DNA of 64,000 nt from UBA4285 sp050944355 (GCA_050944355.1 JBMNQX010000001.1:186001-250000); one strand, 5' to 3'; shown: positions 41,162 through 50,892, counted from the stretch's first letter. Translations and numbers: made by a program. Notes: generated from the letters alone by a model not told the origin.

Positions 41162-42991
41162 ATGTGCGGAATTGTTGGATATGTAGGCACGAGGGATGTC
41201 GTCGACACGCTGATCGAGTCACTTTCCAGGCTTGAGTACCGAGGCTATGACTCGGCCGGCGTCGCCGTGGCAGGAGATGGCGGAATAGAAGTGCGGAAAG
41301 CGTCTGGCAGACTCGCAAATCTGCGCCGCTGCATCAGGGAAGAAGGAAAGCCGGAAGGGCATGCCGGGATCGGACACACGCGCTGGGCGACGCACGGCGC
41401 GCCGTCGGATGTCAACGCGCACCCGCACGGGACCGAAAACGTGATGCTGGTGCACAACGGCATTATCGAGAATTACCGCGAAATCGAGGAGTTTCTGACT
41501 GAGAAAGGGTACACGTTTAAGTCAGAGACGGATACAGAGCGGGCGGCCTGCCTCATCGACTGGTATTACAAAAAGAACGGCAGAAAGCCACAGGAGGCTT
41601 TGCGCGAGGCGCTTTCCGTCATCCGCGGTTCCTATGCATTTGCCATGATTTTCAGGGACTTTCCGGACCGCCTGTTTGCCTGCCGCAAAGAGAGTCCTCT
41701 CGTGATCGGCATCGGAGACGGCGAGAATTTTCTCGGGTCCGATGTGACGTCCTTTATCTCGTACACGAAGAATTATTATCTTCTCGAGACGGATGAAATC
41801 GCGGAAATCAGCCGGGAATCCATCGTAATCCGGGATCTTGACGGCAATGTTGTCAATAAAAAAAAGGAGACAGCTGACTGGGACGTGTCGGCGGCTGAGA
41901 AGGGCGGATATCCGCATTTCATGCTGAAGGAAATTCATGAGCAGCCGGAGGCGGTGCGCGCGACAATCAGTCCCCGCATCCGGAGCGGACTTCCCTGGCT
42001 TGATGGCGACGGAATCGACGCAGAGAAGCTCGCGCACTACCGGAAAATCTTCTTTGTTGCGTGCGGGACGGCGATGCACGCCGGAATGGTTGCAAAGTAT
42101 GTCATAGAGCGCCTTGCCGGCGTTGAAGTCACAGTCGATGTGGCGTCGGAGTTCCGCTACCGGGACCCTCTGATCACAAAAGACGATCTCTTCGTCGCGA
42201 TTTCGCAGTCCGGCGAGACGGCCGATACATTGGCGGCTCTGCGCCTTGCAAAAGCGAAAGGAGCTGACACGATCGGCATTGTCAATGTCGTCGGCTCATC
42301 CATCGCAAGAGAAGTCGGCCACGTCATATATACGTATGCGGGGCCGGAGATTTCCGTGGCTTCCACAAAAGCCTATATGGTTCAGATTGCTGTCGTCTAT
42401 CTGATCGCTCTGGAACTGGCGCTGAAGAAAATGACTATTTCCCGTTCTCAGTGCGAAGCGGCAATCTCACATCTGCAGGAGATGCCGGATGTCATCTCAC
42501 AGGCTCTCGATCAAAAGGACACCTGTTCGATGATCGCCTCCCGCATCATGAATGCAGAGAGCTTGCTCTATATCGGGCGGGGCCTTGATTATGCGCTCAG
42601 CATGGAAGGTTCACTGAAGCTCAAGGAAATTTCGTATATTCACTCGGAATCCTATGCAGCCGGCGAGCTGAAACACGGCACTATCAGCCTCGTGACGGAC
42701 GGGATGCCGGTGATCGCCGTTGCGACTCAGAAGCGGATCATCGAAAAAACAATCAGCAACATCAAGGAAGTCAAGGCCCGCGGGGCGAGAGTCGTTCTGA
42801 TCTGCGCTCCGGAAGTGGAAGTCGGTGAAGATGTGGCGGACTTTGTGATTCACCTTCCCAAGACGGACGATATGTTTTACCCGATGGCCGCCGCCGTGCC
42901 GATGCAGCTGATCGCGTACTACTGCTCGGCGCTCAAGGGCAACGACGTCGACAAACCGCGCAACCTGGCAAAATCTGTCACCGTAGAATAA
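41162..42991 (+). CDS. glmS: Glutamine-fructose-6-phosphate aminotransferase (isomerizing)
   Basis: A 609-residue enzyme making glucosamine-6-phosphate, the first step to UDP-GlcNAc and peptidoglycan. N-terminal Ntn glutaminase starts with the catalytic MCGIVGYVG; the GHTRWATHG and LVHNGIIENY blocks follow. Two SIS isomerase domains hold SQSGETADTLAAL and ESYAAGELKHGTISL; the C terminus is DKPRNLAKSVTVE. Only three bases separate it from topB, leaving no room for the glmS ribozyme common in Firmicutes. Confidence 0.97.
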   Translation: MCGIVGYVGTRDVVDTLIESLSRLEYRGYDSAGVAVAGDGGIEVRKASGRLANLRRCIREEGKPEGHAGIGHTRWATHGAPSDVNAHPHGTENVMLVHNGIIENYREIEEFLTEKGYTFKSETDTERAACLIDWYYKKNGRKPQEALREALSVIRGSYAFAMIFRDFPDRLFACRKESPLVIGIGDGENFLGSDVTSFISYTKNYYLLETDEIAEISRESIVIRDLDGNVVNKKKETADWDVSAAEKGGYPHFMLKEIHEQPEAVRATISPRIRSGLPWLDGDGIDAEKLAHYRKIFFVACGTAMHAGMVAKYVIERLAGVEVTVDVASEFRYRDPLITKDDLFVAISQSGETADTLAALRLAKAKGADTIGIVNVVGSSIAREVGHVIYTYAGPEISVASTKAYMVQIAVVYLIALELALKKMTISRSQCEAAISHLQEMPDVISQALDQKDTCSMIASRIMNAESLLYIGRGLDYALSMEGSLKLKEISYIHSESYAAGELKHGTISLVTDGMPVIAVATQKRIIEKTISNIKEVKARGARVVLICAPEVEVGEDVADFVIHLPKTDDMFYPMAAAVPMQLIAYYCSALKGNDVDKPRNLAKSVTVE

Positions 42992-43008
42992 AAAAGGACA
43001 CATGACAA

Positions 43009-43683
43009 ATGAACGAACAGCTTAAAATCACGGAACTTTTTGATCTTGACGCTTCGGCAGCGGGGGAGTACCTGAAAGCGTATACCTATCCCTGGGAAGC
43101 GCTCGCTGACATCGCAACCATCATCGAAAAAATCGGGGCTGCACTGCCGCAGGATGAATACAGCAGGCGGGGTGACAACATCTGGATTCACAAGACGGCC
43201 ACCGTCTTTGACTCGGCGTATATCGCAGGTCCCTGCATCATCGGTCCGCGCACGGAAGTGAGACAGTGCGCGTTTATCCGCGGGAAGGCCCTGGTCGGAG
43301 CCGACTGCGTCGTCGGCAACTCGACGGAACTCAAGAATGTAATCCTATTTGATCACGTTCAGGTGCCGCACTACAACTATGTCGGCGACTCGATTCTCGG
43401 AACATACTCGCACATGGGCGCCGGTTCCATCACGTCGAACGTCAAGTCGGACAAAAAGCTGATTGTCATCAAGGGGCCGGACGGAAATATCGAGACCGGC
43501 ATCAAGAAGATCGGCGCGTTTCTTGGCGATCACGTAGAAATCGGCTGTGGCTCGGTGTTAAATCCCGGCACGATTGTCGGCCGGAACAGCAACGTCTATC
43601 CGCTGTCCAGTGTCCGCGGCTATGTGCCGGAAAACAGTATTTTCAAAAAAGCCGGTGACATTGTGGCGAAGCGCGAAGAGTAA
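43009..43683 (+). CDS. Hexapeptide-repeat (left-handed beta-helix) protein, GlmU-like
   Basis: A 224-residue protein with an N-terminal helical part (about residues 1-60) and a left-handed parallel beta-helix (about 60-215): VFDSAYIAGPCIIGPRTEV, AFIRGKALVGADCVVGNST, GDSILGTYSHMGAGSITSNV. These imperfect hexapeptide turns resemble the acetyltransferase half of GlmU or related nucleotidyltransferases; no nucleotidyltransferase domain is present. Position after glmS suggests amino-sugar metabolism (inference). The start ATG lies inside a TGACAAATG copy. Confidence 0.75.
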   Translation: MNEQLKITELFDLDASAAGEYLKAYTYPWEALADIATIIEKIGAALPQDEYSRRGDNIWIHKTATVFDSAYIAGPCIIGPRTEVRQCAFIRGKALVGADCVVGNSTELKNVILFDHVQVPHYNYVGDSILGTYSHMGAGSITSNVKSDKKLIVIKGPDGNIETGIKKIGAFLGDHVEIGCGSVLNPGTIVGRNSNVYPLSSVRGYVPENSIFKKAGDIVAKREE

Positions 43684-43696
43684 GTAATACATACGA

Positions 43697-43753
43697 AAAA
43701 AACAACAGCCGGCCGTCCGGGTATCTTAAGACCCCGGATGACCGGCTGTTTTT
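43697..43753. terminator. Bidirectional terminator between convergent genes
   Basis: AACAGCCGG/CCGGCTGTT outer stem with an inner TCCGGG/CCCGGA hairpin, with A run before and T run after, so it can stop transcripts from the hexapeptide gene and the giant minus-strand gene. Confidence 0.88.
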
Positions 43754-43797
43754 ATCAGGCCGCTCAATCATATTGAAGAACAGCTTTATTTAATTTG

Positions 43798-46700
43798 TCA
43801 GGCCTGCTGCATCGCCGGCTGCGTATCATATTGCTGTTCGCGCAGATTCTTTCCGGCCTGCGTGAGCATCAGCTTGATGCGGTTGAGCTGGTTGACTTCG
43901 GAAGCGCCCGGGTCATAGTCGATCGCGATGATGTTGGACCCCGGGTACTTTGCCTTCAGCGGCTTGATGACGCCCTTGCCGACGATGTGGTTCGGCAGGC
44001 ATCCGAACGGCTGGCAGCAGACGATGTTCGGAACACCGCTCTTGATCAGCTCGATCATTTCGCCCGGGAGCAGCCATCCTTCGCCGGTCTGGTTGTTCAG
44101 GGATACAAGCTGACTCGCCTCTTTGGCCGTCTCATCGACGTCAGACCACGGCGTGAAGCGTTTGCTTTCCGCCAGAGCTTTGTTTGCTGTCTTGCGGGCG
44201 TGCTCTATGAATTTGAGCACGGCCTCGGAGACCACCTCCGATTTTTTCGGAGTCAGAAGGTTTTCATGCTTGTAGCGCTGGTTGCGCAGGCAGTAGAACA
44301 TGAATCCCATGAGATCCGGAACGACGGCCTCGGCGCCCTCCTGCTCGAGGAGATCGACGATGTGGTTGTTGGCGCTCGGCAGGAATTTCACCAGAATTTC
44401 TCCGACGACTCCGACTCTCGGCTTGACCTCATCGGTGAGCGGAATCGTGTCAAAATCGTGGATCATCTGCTTCGAGTACGCGTTGAAGTCGCGGAATGTC
44501 ACTTTCGGCTGTGTCAGCTGCTGAATCAGGATGCGCTTCCATTTGTCATGGAGTGCGTTGACGGAACCGGGCTCTTTTTCGTACGGTCTCGTGCGGTAAA
44601 TGGTCTTCATGAGGATGTCGCCGTAAAGCAGCGCCATCAGGGCTTTCTTGGCCTCTTCGAGCGTATAGGTGAATCCCGAGTTGGTCTCAAGGCCCTGCGC
44701 ACTCATGGAAATGACCGGAATGTATTCCATGTGGCACTTCACGAGAGCGCGGCGGATGAATCCGATGTAGTTGGACGCGCGGCAGCCGCCGCCCGTCTGG
44801 GTGATCAGCAGGGCAATTTTGTGCGTGTCGTATTTGCCGGAGAGAACGGCGCTCATCAGCTGGCCGACGACCATCATCGAAGGATAGCAGGCGTCGTTGT
44901 TGACGTAGCGCGTGCCGGTGTCGATGGCCGTGCGGTTGTCGTTGTCGAGCACTTCGATGTTGTAGCCGCAGGAAGAGAGAGCGGGCGCCAGAAGCTCGAA
45001 GTGGATCGGTGACATCTGAGGCGCCAGGATCGTGTACTTCTCGCGCATCGGTTTTGTGAACTCCGGGCGGATGAAGGCGGCCGAGCGCACTTTCTGGCCC
45101 TTGACCGGATGCATGTCGCGCACGCGCAGAGCCGCAAGAAGCGAGCGGATGCGGATGCGGGCCGCGCCCAGGTTGTTTACTTCATCGATCTTGAGCACGG
45201 TGTAGATCTTGCCGGACTTGCGGAGGATTTCGCTCACCTCGTCGGTCGTGACGGCGTCGAGGCCGCATCCGAACGAGTTGAGCTGGATCAGGTCGAGATT
45301 CTTCGTCGTGCGCACGTAGCTCGCAGCCGCGTAAAGACGCGAATGGTAAGCCCACTGGTCCATCGCGATCAGAGGTCTGTCGACATGGCCGAGATGAGAG
45401 ATGGAATCTTCCGTCAGAACGGCGACGCCGTAAGAGTTGATCAGCTCAGGGATGCCGTGGTTGATCTCCGGGTCGACGTGATACGGACGGCCGGCCAGCA
45501 CGATGCCGCGCTGATGCGTCTCGTCGAGCATCTTGATGACTTCTTCGCCCTTGCGTCGGATATCTTCCTTGGACTTCATCTGCTCGGCCCAGGCCTCGTG
45601 GACGGCTTCACGGATTTCCTTTTTCGGGATATCCGGGAAAACTTCCGTGAGGCGGATGCGCAGTTTTTCTTCGCTCTCAAACGAAAGGAACGGGTTGCGG
45701 AAATCGATTTTCTGTGTCTTGAGATCTTCGACGTTGTTCTTGATGTTCTCCGCGTAGGATGTCACGATCGGGCAGTTGTAGTGGTTGTTGGACGTCTTGA
45801 TTTCCTGATGCTCGTACGGAATGCACGGATACCAGATGAATTTGATGCCGTTTTTGATCAGCCACATGATATGTCCGTGCGTGATCTTGGCCGGATAGCA
45901 CTCGGACTCCGACGGGATCGACTCGATGCCGAGGTCATAGATCTTGCGGGTTGAGGCCGGTGAGAGAACGACACGGTATCCGAGTTTTGTGAAGAACGTG
46001 AACCAGAACGGATAGTTCTCGTACATGTTCAGGGCGCGCGGAATTCCGACGGTGCCGCGGGGAGCTTTGTCCTCGTCGAGCGGCACATAGTCAAACAGCC
46101 GGTGGAGCTTGTACTCAAACAGGTTCGGCAGATGATCTTTTTTCTTCGTGATGCCGAGTCCGCGCTCGCAGCGGTTTCCGGTGATGAACTGCCGGCCGCC
46201 TGAGAAACGGTTGATCGTCAGATGGCAGCTGTTCGTGCAGCCGTGGCAGCGGGCCAGCTTCGTCGTGTATGTCAGTGCGTTTATCTGTTCGATCGAAAGC
46301 ATGCTGGACTTTTTGCCCTCGACATAGCGCTCTCTGGCGATCAGACCTGCGCCGAAGGCGCCCATGATGCCGGCGATATCCGGACGGATAACGTCGAGAC
46401 CGGTGATCTTTTCAAACGCGCGCAGAACGGCGTCATTGTAGAACGTGCCGCCCTGAACTACGATGTGAGAGCCGAGTTCCTTCGGGTCGCTGATTTTGAT
46501 TACTTTGTACAGCGCGTTCTTGATGACGGAATACGCCAGACCGGCTGAAATATCCGGAACACCCGCGCCTTCCTTCTGAGCCTGTTTTACCTTCGAGTTC
46601 ATGAAGACGGTGCAGCGGGTTCCCAGATCGATGGGGTGCTTCGCAAAAAGAGCTTCCTTCGCGAAATCCCGCACATCCAGGTTCAAAGACTTGGCAAATG

Positions 46701-48084
46701 TCTCAATGAACGAGCCGCACCCGGAAGAGCACGCCTCGTTGAGCATGACAGAGTCCACGCTCTTGTCGCGGATCTTGATGCACTTCATGTCCTGACCGCC
46801 GATATCGATGATGCAGTCGACGTCTGGCTGGAAGAAAGCGGCGGCGTAGTAGTGCGCGACGGTTTCAACCTCGCCCTCGTCCAGCATCAGCGCGGATTTC
46901 AGGAGCGCCTCGCCGTATCCGGTCGAGCACGCGCAGGCGATTTCGGCGTCGTCCGGCTTTATGGCGTAAATCTCCTTCAGCGATTTGATGGCTGTCGCGA
47001 TCGGCGAACCATTGTTGTTCGAGTAGAAAGAATACAGCAGCTTGCCGTCCTGACCGACGACCGCGAGTTTCGTGGTCGTGGAACCGGCGTCGATGCCGAG
47101 ATAGCATTTGCCGTGGTAAGTGGCGAGATCTCCCTTTACGACCTGAGCCTTCGCGTGGCGGGTCTGAAATTCATCGTAGGCCTGTCTGTCTTTGAAGAGA
47201 GGCTCCATGCGCTGTACTTCAAATTCAAGCTTGATCTTGCCTCTGAGGCGCTCAATCATCTGCTCAACCGGATAGTGGACGTCCGCGTGGAAGTTCATGG
47301 CCGAACCGATGGCGGCGAACAGATGAGAGTTCTCCGGCGCGATGACCTGTTCCGGCTTGAGAGACAGCGTGCGGATGAACGCTTTGCGAAGTTCCGGCAG
47401 GAAGTGGAGCGGACCCCCGAGGAACGCGACATTGCCGCGGATCGGCTTGCCGCACGCCAGACCGGAAATTGTCTGCTCGACGACAGCCTGGAAAATGGAG
47501 GCTGCCAGGTCTTCTTTGGTGGCGCCCTCATTGATCAGCGGCTGAATGTCGGACTTCGCGAAAACGCCGCAGCGCGCGGCGATCGGATAGATTGACTTGT
47601 AATTTTTCGCGTATTCATTCAGACCGGCGGCGTCCGTCTGGAGCAGCGTGGCCATCTGGTCGATGAAGGATCCGGTGCCTCCGGCGCAGATGCCGTTCAT
47701 GCGCTGATCGATGCCGTTTGTGAAATAAATGATCTTGGCATCCTCGCCGCCGAGTTCGATCGCGACATCGCACTGTGGAGCGTAATCTTTGAGGGATGTG
47801 GCGACGGCCACAACCTCCTGAAAGAACGGCACACCCAGGTGATTGGCCAGCGTCAGGCCGCCGGAACCGGTGATGACCGGATACATCTCGTAAGGGCCGA
47901 GCTTTTCAACGGACTCTTCGAGAAGATGCTGGAGCGTCTCCTGAATGTTGGCGAAGTGTCTCTGATAATCAGAGAACAGAAGATCATTTGAATTGTAGTC
48001 AAGTACGGCGATCTTTACGGTCGTGGAACCGATGTCGATGCCGACTCTGTACTTTTTTGTCTCTTTGTTTGTTGAAATATCCAT
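43798..48084 (-). CDS. Giant acyl-CoA dehydratase activase-like protein (two ASKHA activase domains, DUF2229, dehydratase-like domain)
   Basis: A 1428-residue cytoplasmic protein. Two BadF/HgdC-type ASKHA ATPase domains stand in tandem: VGIDIGSTTVKIAVLD (about residues 14-29) and LGIDAGSTTTKLAVVG (about 329-344). Each keeps the cysteines that hold the bridging [4Fe-4S] of activases: C133 (GICAGGTGSF) and C172 (ARCGVF); C452/C456 (CSSGCGSF) and C491 (TRCTVF). Then a CxxCxxxC block (C613, C616, C620, plus C639), a DUF2229 segment (about 660-880) and a C-terminal region resembling the HgdB/double-cubane-cluster subunit. It may couple ATP hydrolysis to low-potential electron injection in one chain; the substrate is unknown. 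Such proteins recur in Clostridia without assigned function. Monocistronic with a strong promoter. Confidence 0.85.
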   Translation of the reverse strand: MDISTNKETKKYRVGIDIGSTTVKIAVLDYNSNDLLFSDYQRHFANIQETLQHLLEESVEKLGPYEMYPVITGSGGLTLANHLGVPFFQEVVAVATSLKDYAPQCDVAIELGGEDAKIIYFTNGIDQRMNGICAGGTGSFIDQMATLLQTDAAGLNEYAKNYKSIYPIAARCGVFAKSDIQPLINEGATKEDLAASIFQAVVEQTISGLACGKPIRGNVAFLGGPLHFLPELRKAFIRTLSLKPEQVIAPENSHLFAAIGSAMNFHADVHYPVEQMIERLRGKIKLEFEVQRMEPLFKDRQAYDEFQTRHAKAQVVKGDLATYHGKCYLGIDAGSTTTKLAVVGQDGKLLYSFYSNNNGSPIATAIKSLKEIYAIKPDDAEIACACSTGYGEALLKSALMLDEGEVETVAHYYAAAFFQPDVDCIIDIGGQDMKCIKIRDKSVDSVMLNEACSSGCGSFIETFAKSLNLDVRDFAKEALFAKHPIDLGTRCTVFMNSKVKQAQKEGAGVPDISAGLAYSVIKNALYKVIKISDPKELGSHIVVQGGTFYNDAVLRAFEKITGLDVIRPDIAGIMGAFGAGLIARERYVEGKKSSMLSIEQINALTYTTKLARCHGCTNSCHLTINRFSGGRQFITGNRCERGLGITKKKDHLPNLFEYKLHRLFDYVPLDEDKAPRGTVGIPRALNMYENYPFWFTFFTKLGYRVVLSPASTRKIYDLGIESIPSESECYPAKITHGHIMWLIKNGIKFIWYPCIPYEHQEIKTSNNHYNCPIVTSYAENIKNNVEDLKTQKIDFRNPFLSFESEEKLRIRLTEVFPDIPKKEIREAVHEAWAEQMKSKEDIRRKGEEVIKMLDETHQRGIVLAGRPYHVDPEINHGIPELINSYGVAVLTEDSISHLGHVDRPLIAMDQWAYHSRLYAAASYVRTTKNLDLIQLNSFGCGLDAVTTDEVSEILRKSGKIYTVLKIDEVNNLGAARIRIRSLLAALRVRDMHPVKGQKVRSAAFIRPEFTKPMREKYTILAPQMSPIHFELLAPALSSCGYNIEVLDNDNRTAIDTGTRYVNNDACYPSMMVVGQLMSAVLSGKYDTHKIALLITQTGGGCRASNYIGFIRRALVKCHMEYIPVISMSAQGLETNSGFTYTLEEAKKALMALLYGDILMKTIYRTRPYEKEPGSVNALHDKWKRILIQQLTQPKVTFRDFNAYSKQMIHDFDTIPLTDEVKPRVGVVGEILVKFLPSANNHIVDLLEQEGAEAVVPDLMGFMFYCLRNQRYKHENLLTPKKSEVVSEAVLKFIEHARKTANKALAESKRFTPWSDVDETAKEASQLVSLNNQTGEGWLLPGEMIELIKSGVPNIVCCQPFGCLPNHIVGKGVIKPLKAKYPGSNIIAIDYDPGASEVNQLNRIKLMLTQAGKNLREQQYDTQPAMQQA

Positions 48085-48145
48085 GAATTACCCTGATAAA
48101 GGCCTTTCGGCCTGAAAACGTATTGTGATTGCTGAAATCTGCTAT

Positions 48146-48174
48146 ATTATAAGAATTATTGCGAATCTTTGCAA
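48146..48174 (-). promoter_or_regulatory. Promoter of the giant activase-like gene
   Basis: On the minus strand TTGCAA (48169-48174) and TATAAT (48146-48151), 17-base spacing, about 60 bases before the ATG. Confidence 0.8.
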
Positions 48175-48244
48175 TTAGACAAGATTCACGCATTGTACCG
48201 ACAGCGCTCTGCAAAACAGGGCCTGGCGCCTTGTCTGTGTGCGA

Positions 48245-48273
48245 TTGACGCCTGATTTGGCGGGAATTATAAT
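48245..48273 (+). promoter_or_regulatory. Promoter of the rhomboid-like gene
   Basis: TTGACG (48245-48250) and TATAAT (48268-48273), 17-base spacing, divergent from the giant gene. Confidence 0.8.
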
Positions 48274-48315
48274 TTATTTATAAACTTGTTGAGAGACAGA
48301 AAGGCAGAACTGTTT

Positions 48316-49323
48316 ATGGCATCATCGGAATGGAATCCCAAAAGAAGAGGACCGGGGCGGTTTGCAATCAGCGGTCTGATGCGCTGGATCGTCATCGGAT
48401 ACGTGATCGGCTATTTTCTGTGCATTTTCGGACTGGAAGGATGGCTGAATCTGAACCCCGCGCTGATACTCAGAGGACAGATCTGGCGGATTGTCACCTT
48501 TCTTCTGATTCCGCCGTATTCCGGCAATGTGCTGTTTCTGGCGTTCACCTTATATTTCTATCTGCTGATCGGAAACGCGCTCGAGAATTTCTGGGGCACG
48601 GTGAAATTCAACGAATATTATTTCGGCGGAGTGCTGATTCAGATCGCGGCGTCCCTGCTCATTTACATCTTTACGGGAAATTCCCTGATTTTCACGACCT
48701 CTTACATCAATATGTCACTTTTCCTGGCATTTGCCGTCGAGGCCCCCAACGCAGAGATCCTGCTTTTCTTTGTCCTGCCGGTCAAGATGATCTGGCTTGC
48801 GGTTATTGACGGGGTAATCGTCGGACTCACGATAGTGTTCGGGATTATATCGGCATTTGTCAGCCTGCCGTCAAATCTTGTGTACGGCCTCGCGATGCTC
48901 GGCGTCTCGTGCTCACTCGAGGCGGCCGTCGCGGCTCTCATAGGCCTTGCCAACTTCTTTATCTATCTGGCGGTACAGTACCGCCGCAGAAGGCCGAATG
49001 ACGTGCAGAAAAATTTTCGCGCGCAGATGAAAGCGCCCGAAAGGCGCAGGAAGCAGGCGGATGTCATTGAGTTTGACAAAGAAAAGCACAAAAGACAGCG
49101 CGGCAGCTCGGGGGCTGCGCCGATTGCGCCAGGCAGAGGAAACGGCGCGTATCGCCACAGATGCGCGATCTGCGGGCGGACGGACGTGTCGGACCCGGAT
49201 CTTGAATTCCGCTACTGCTCGAAGTGCGCCGGCGGTTTCGAATTCTGTATGGATCACATCAGGAACCACCGGCATGTGACCGAAGAAGATCTGAAAAATG
49301 GAAAAGGCCCGGAGCCGCTGTGA
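48316..49323 (+). CDS. Rhomboid-like membrane protein with C-terminal zinc ribbon
   Basis: A 335-residue integral membrane protein: about six transmembrane segments (residues 15-215), a basic linker (YRRRRPNDVQKNF, APERRRKQAD) and a C-terminal zinc-binding domain with CAICGRTD, YCSKCAG and FCMDHIRNHRH. The membrane part has rhomboid layout (GQIWRIVTFLLIPP, ENFWGTVKFNEYYF), but the catalytic GxSx loop is absent; the matching stretch is SYINMSLFLA. It is probably a pseudorhomboid (inference). ATG 48316 is chosen, with AAAGG upstream, although the spacing is long; a TTG at 48286 is less likely. Confidence 0.75.
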   Translation: MASSEWNPKRRGPGRFAISGLMRWIVIGYVIGYFLCIFGLEGWLNLNPALILRGQIWRIVTFLLIPPYSGNVLFLAFTLYFYLLIGNALENFWGTVKFNEYYFGGVLIQIAASLLIYIFTGNSLIFTTSYINMSLFLAFAVEAPNAEILLFFVLPVKMIWLAVIDGVIVGLTIVFGIISAFVSLPSNLVYGLAMLGVSCSLEAAVAALIGLANFFIYLAVQYRRRRPNDVQKNFRAQMKAPERRRKQADVIEFDKEKHKRQRGSSGAAPIAPGRGNGAYRHRCAICGRTDVSDPDLEFRYCSKCAGGFEFCMDHIRNHRHVTEEDLKNGKGPEPL

Positions 49324-49416
49324 TTTACAGGCATTTTACAGGATCTCCATGGTAAATGTGACAGCAATTTGTTATAGTTTCAAATGAACGAAACGAATCT
49401 GGAAGGCAGGTCGAAT

Positions 49417-50841
49417 ATGAAAAAAACAAAAATTATCTGCACGATGGGACCGAACACCAATGACCGTGAGCTGATGAAGCAGATGGCGTTAAACGGCATG
49501 GATGTCGCCCGCTTTAATTTCTCACACGGCGATCACAAGGAACACGAGCACCGACTCGAACTTCTGAGAAGCGTGAGAAAAGAGCTGGGTATTCCGGTGG
49601 CCACGCTGCTTGACACAAAGGGACCGGAAATCAGAACAGGTGTCGTTCCGGACGACGGCAAGGTAGAGCTGAAGGAAGGACAGAAATTCACTCTCACGAC
49701 GGATGATTCCGGAATGACTGATGAAACACACACCTCGATCACATATTCCGGGCTGCCGGAGGATGTTTCCATAGGAGATACAATTCTGATCGACGACGGT
49801 CTGATCGAACTCAAAGTTCAGAAGATAAATCAGCCGAATGAAATTGTCTGTGAAGTTGAAAACGGCGGAATGCTCGGTTCCCGCAAGGGCGTCAATGTGC
49901 CGAACGTTTCCGTGAGACTCCCCAATCTGACCGACAAAGACAAGGAAGACATCCTGTTCGGCATCGATCAGGGATTTGATTATATCGCGGCTTCTTTTGT
50001 GCGCAACGCGTCCTGCATCCGCGAGATCAAAGATCTTCTCTGGTCGCACAACGCGGACATTCCGGTCATCGCAAAAATTGAGAATTCAGAAGGCATCCGC
50101 AACATGGATGAAATCATCCGCACGGCGGACGGCGTCATGGTTGCCCGCGGCGACATGGGCGTTGAGATCCCGAGCGAGGATGTTCCGCACATTCAGAAGG
50201 AACTGATTTCCCGCTGCAACAACGCCTACAAGACTGTCATCACCGCTACGCAGATGCTCGATTCCATGATCCGCAATCCGCGCCCGACCCGCGCCGAAGT
50301 GACCGATGTCGCAAACGCCATCTACGAGGGATCCGACTGCATTATGCTCTCTGGCGAGACGGCAAACGGCAAATATCCGCTGCAGGCCCTCAAAATGATG
50401 TCCAAGATCGCGACGACGACCGAGAAATATCTCCCGGACGACTCGGAAGAAATGCTCAAGATGCACGCCAAGCGGGGCATCGCGAGCGCCGTGTGCTCGG
50501 CGGTCGTCGAGACGGCAAGAAACCTTCACGCAAAAGCCATCATCTGCCCATCCATGACAGGCTATACAGTCCGCACGATTTCGAAGCTCCGCCCGTCTGC
50601 CATGATCATCGGATGCTCACCGAACGAGCAGGTTCTGAGGAGAATGCAGATTTACTGGAACGTAAAGCCGGTCCGCACGACACAGGAGAACTCGACGGAG
50701 CTTGTCATCAGGCACGCCATCGAGGCATCCCTGGGCGAAGGACTCATCGAGGAGGGCGATACGGTTATCGTGAGCGCCGGCGTCGCAAACGACAATCTGA
50801 TCAAGGGCCGCACGAATATGATGCGTGTTGTCATCGTCTGA
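49417..50841 (+). CDS. pyk: Pyruvate kinase
   Basis: A 474-residue glycolytic enzyme converting PEP and ADP to pyruvate and ATP. Seen: KTKIICTMGPNTND, the barrel motifs LLDTKGPEIRTG, VIAKIENSEGIRNMDEII, MVARGDMGVEIP and the ATQMLDSMI block; the B domain interrupts at about residues 70-170. No C-terminal PEP-utilising extension like that of B. subtilis Pyk. ATG 49417 is preferred (matches the family start); an ATG 11 codons upstream is possible. A weak extended -10 (TGT TATAGT, 49370-49378) lies upstream. Confidence 0.96.
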   Translation: MKKTKIICTMGPNTNDRELMKQMALNGMDVARFNFSHGDHKEHEHRLELLRSVRKELGIPVATLLDTKGPEIRTGVVPDDGKVELKEGQKFTLTTDDSGMTDETHTSITYSGLPEDVSIGDTILIDDGLIELKVQKINQPNEIVCEVENGGMLGSRKGVNVPNVSVRLPNLTDKDKEDILFGIDQGFDYIAASFVRNASCIREIKDLLWSHNADIPVIAKIENSEGIRNMDEIIRTADGVMVARGDMGVEIPSEDVPHIQKELISRCNNAYKTVITATQMLDSMIRNPRPTRAEVTDVANAIYEGSDCIMLSGETANGKYPLQALKMMSKIATTTEKYLPDDSEEMLKMHAKRGIASAVCSAVVETARNLHAKAIICPSMTGYTVRTISKLRPSAMIIGCSPNEQVLRRMQIYWNVKPVRTTQENSTELVIRHAIEASLGEGLIEEGDTVIVSAGVANDNLIKGRTNMMRVVIV

Positions 50842-50855
50842 AATGCGTTCTGTGA

Positions 50856-50884
50856 TTGAAAAAGCAGGATGCGGCTGATAGAAT
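50856..50884 (+). promoter_or_regulatory. Promoter of tyrS
   Basis: TTGAAA (50856-50861) and TAGAAT (50879-50884), 17-base spacing. The predicted start (about 50891) is at the foot of a strong hairpin. Confidence 0.6.
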
Positions 50885-50892
50885 ACTAAAAA

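Noticed and set aside
43795..45012. A 405-codon open frame opposite the giant activase gene, with further long ones at 45109-45954 and 46636-47595
   Set aside because: Shadows of the minus-strand gene, whose frame is continuous and shows clear domains.
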